Assembly (NCBI RefSeq): GCF_034140825.1
Contig: NC_089045.1
Location: 441,501 to 505,500 of the forward strand
Direction: 5' to 3'
DNA from: Oryza sativa Japonica Group
Lineage: Eukaryota; Streptophyta; Magnoliopsida; Poales; Poaceae
Length of the DNA: 64,000 bases
Shown here in pieces: positions 62,644 through 64,000 of the stretch. How positions within the stretch are numbered: the first letter of the stretch is position 1; the number at the start of each line of letters is the position of its first letter. The position numbers and the translations under genes were made by a program. The notes beneath the pieces are model-generated. The model was not told the DNA's origin. It saw only the letters and a list, made by a program, of their open reading frames with translations, and made no database searches.

Positions 62644-62903
62644 CTTCCTCCGTTTCACAATGTAAGTCATTCTAACATTTTTCACATTCATATTGATGTT
62701 AATGAATATATGTTTAGATTCATTAACATCAATATAAATATGAGAAATACTAAAATGACTTATATTGTGATCCGTTTCACAATGTAAGTCATTCTAGCAT
62801 TTTTCATATTCATATTGATGTTAATGAATATATGTTTAGATTCATTAACATCAATATAAATGTAAGAAATACTAAAATGACTTATATTGTGAAACGGAGA
62901 GAG
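62644..62903. mobile_element. Tandem dimer of a Stowaway MITE
   Basis: Outer ends CTTCCTCCGTTTCACAATG and TTGTGAAACGGAGAGAG are flanked by TA. The middle (TTGTGATCCGTTTCACAATG, about 62766-62785) is a fused end-to-start junction. Each half of about 130 bases carries the same palindromic core (TTAATGAATATATGTTTAGA / TTCATTAACATCAATATAAA). Confidence 0.85.
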
Positions 62904-64000
62904 TACAGGTTACACCTCAGTAGAATATTTTCCCCAGGGTTCTTGCTCACTTCCAACTCTCCAAGCATCAGAATATTTTCCCCAGGGTTCTTCCAAGCTA
63001 TGGAACCCAGGTACATTTGTGTATTTGCCACCGCCATATGCCTTCATTTGAGTTTCTCATCCAAGACAGTTTCAGTATCAGACTTCCCCAGTGTTTCTCC
63101 ACGGTATGAAAACGCCCAATAGAATCATTTCTATACCAACTGCCAAAATGCCTTCATTTGAGTTTCTCCCCAAGACAATTTCAGCAAATGTAAGACTTCC
63201 ACCAGCATTTTCCCGGTCCTCCAATAATAGATCCAGCACATCCAAAGGTCACTGGTTTGTCTGGCGACCCAGACAAAGCCACAAAGATAAAACACTCACA
63301 GCTTCACATCACTACTTCCATTAAACTATTTACAGACCCAAAGTGCTTCCGGCCTTCCAATCCTCATCATTCTACCTCAACATCTTCCCATGTAGACATA
63401 CCTGATTCTTCAACTGTTGTGTGGCGCCAAATAAACCCAAGGGCGACCTCAAAACATCTTTGGACGCATTGCATCAAAGTGGGCAACTGTACAAGTACAA
63501 TTCATATATACAAAAGGACAATGACGCCCTACCTTGATGCACTGGATGACTGTCCAGTGCTTACAATGAAAGACTTAAAAGAAGGCATTGATTCATCAAG
63601 CCATGTAATATTGTGTTAGCTGGACAAATGCATCTATCTATTGAACAACATCTATGAGAGACATGCGCATGCATTCTCCCTGGGCCCATATAAACAACCA
63701 CTTGCCCAGGCAGTCCCCACTAACCTGATTTATCATATGGAAGCACCTCCAAACCTTTTTACATTTGGGAAAGGAAGCTGGCTAAGGAGAACAACAATCC
63801 AAATAGGATGACTATTTACAGTTTGGTTAACCTAGTTATTTGGGAAGCCTCCAAGTGTAATGATGGGACCAGGGCAAGATGCCACTTTCGCGACCTTCTG
63901 CAAGGGAGGCTAATGAACCCTGTTTTGTATCTTACAAACTGCAGGTCAGATCAGAGATGTAGATATGCCCAAGAAGCAATGCACCAGAAGCTGTGGCACT
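62904..64000. other. Unassigned right-edge region
   Basis: GAATATTTTCCCCAGGGTTC occurs twice (62921 and 62970) and ATGCCTTCATTTGAGTTTCTC twice (63040 and 63148; word shortened to GCCTTCATTTGAGTTTCTC), so the stretch is partly an internal repeat. An open frame at 63257-63619 (120 codons, plus) has no recognisable domain. On the minus strand the last 60 bases read SATASGALLLGHIYISDLTC then SL and a stop. This could be the end of a gene entering from the right, but support is weak. Confidence 0.3.

Noticed and set aside
63257-63619. 120-codon plus-strand open frame
   Set aside because: No recognisable domain, no upstream promoter-like sequence and located in partly repeated DNA; kept only as a note in the right-edge region.
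1-64000. CRISPR arrays, operons, rRNA or tRNA genes
   Set aside because: Nuclear plant DNA; no regularly spaced direct repeats and no tRNA or rRNA sequence that I could recognise by eye.

Overview
This window is nuclear DNA from a grass, almost certainly cultivated rice or a close Oryza relative. The reasons are genes with plant introns, GC-rich 5' coding ends typical of grasses, grass-specific protein versions, and dense MITEs, Mutator-like elements, a Helitron and LTR elements. The order F-box/LRR - clade-type PP2C - DRM methyltransferase - CHX antiporter - SNase - PPR - PLAC8 pair - PPR - DRB fits what I recall of the duplicated distal short arms of rice chromosomes 11 and 12 (the PP2C74/75, DRM1a/1b and DRB7/8 pairs). 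I cannot tell from sequence alone which of the two arms this is.

Layout. 1-2300: 5' part of a receptor-like kinase (minus) that runs off the left edge. 2680-5356: a multi-exon hypothetical gene (minus) with a BED-like zinc finger and a Tourist-like MITE between two coding segments. 5360-18190: gene-poor, with a GC-rich TIR element, two Mutator-like elements (one a Pack-MULE holding pieces of two host genes), an LTR-like fragment and many MITEs. 18193-25694: an F-box/LRR gene and a PP2C gene (both plus). 26263-28051: a third Mutator-like element. 28386-35352: a broken DRM-type DNA methyltransferase gene holding a solo LTR, then a 5'-truncated copy of the PP2C gene split by a young non-autonomous LTR element. 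35860-38265: an intronless CHX antiporter. 39567-45266: a nine-exon SNase-type nuclease with a Helitron in intron 4. 46558-57430: a DYW-class PPR (minus), two tandem PLAC8/DUF2985 membrane proteins (minus) and an E-class PPR (plus). 58089-62165: a DRB double-stranded-RNA-binding gene (minus) whose second intron holds a P-class PPR gene on the same strand. 62166-64000: a tandem Stowaway dimer and unassigned sequence.

The genes form no operon or cluster. Several deal with nucleic acids (DRM, SNase, DRB, three PPRs), but that looks like chance. The most interesting structure is the DRB locus. A truncated copy of a DRB exon start, with its splice acceptor, lies directly upstream of and in frame with the nested PPR, so alternative splicing could make a dsRBD-PPR fusion protein. 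Exon borders were read by eye from GT/AG sites and reading-frame continuity, not from transcripts.
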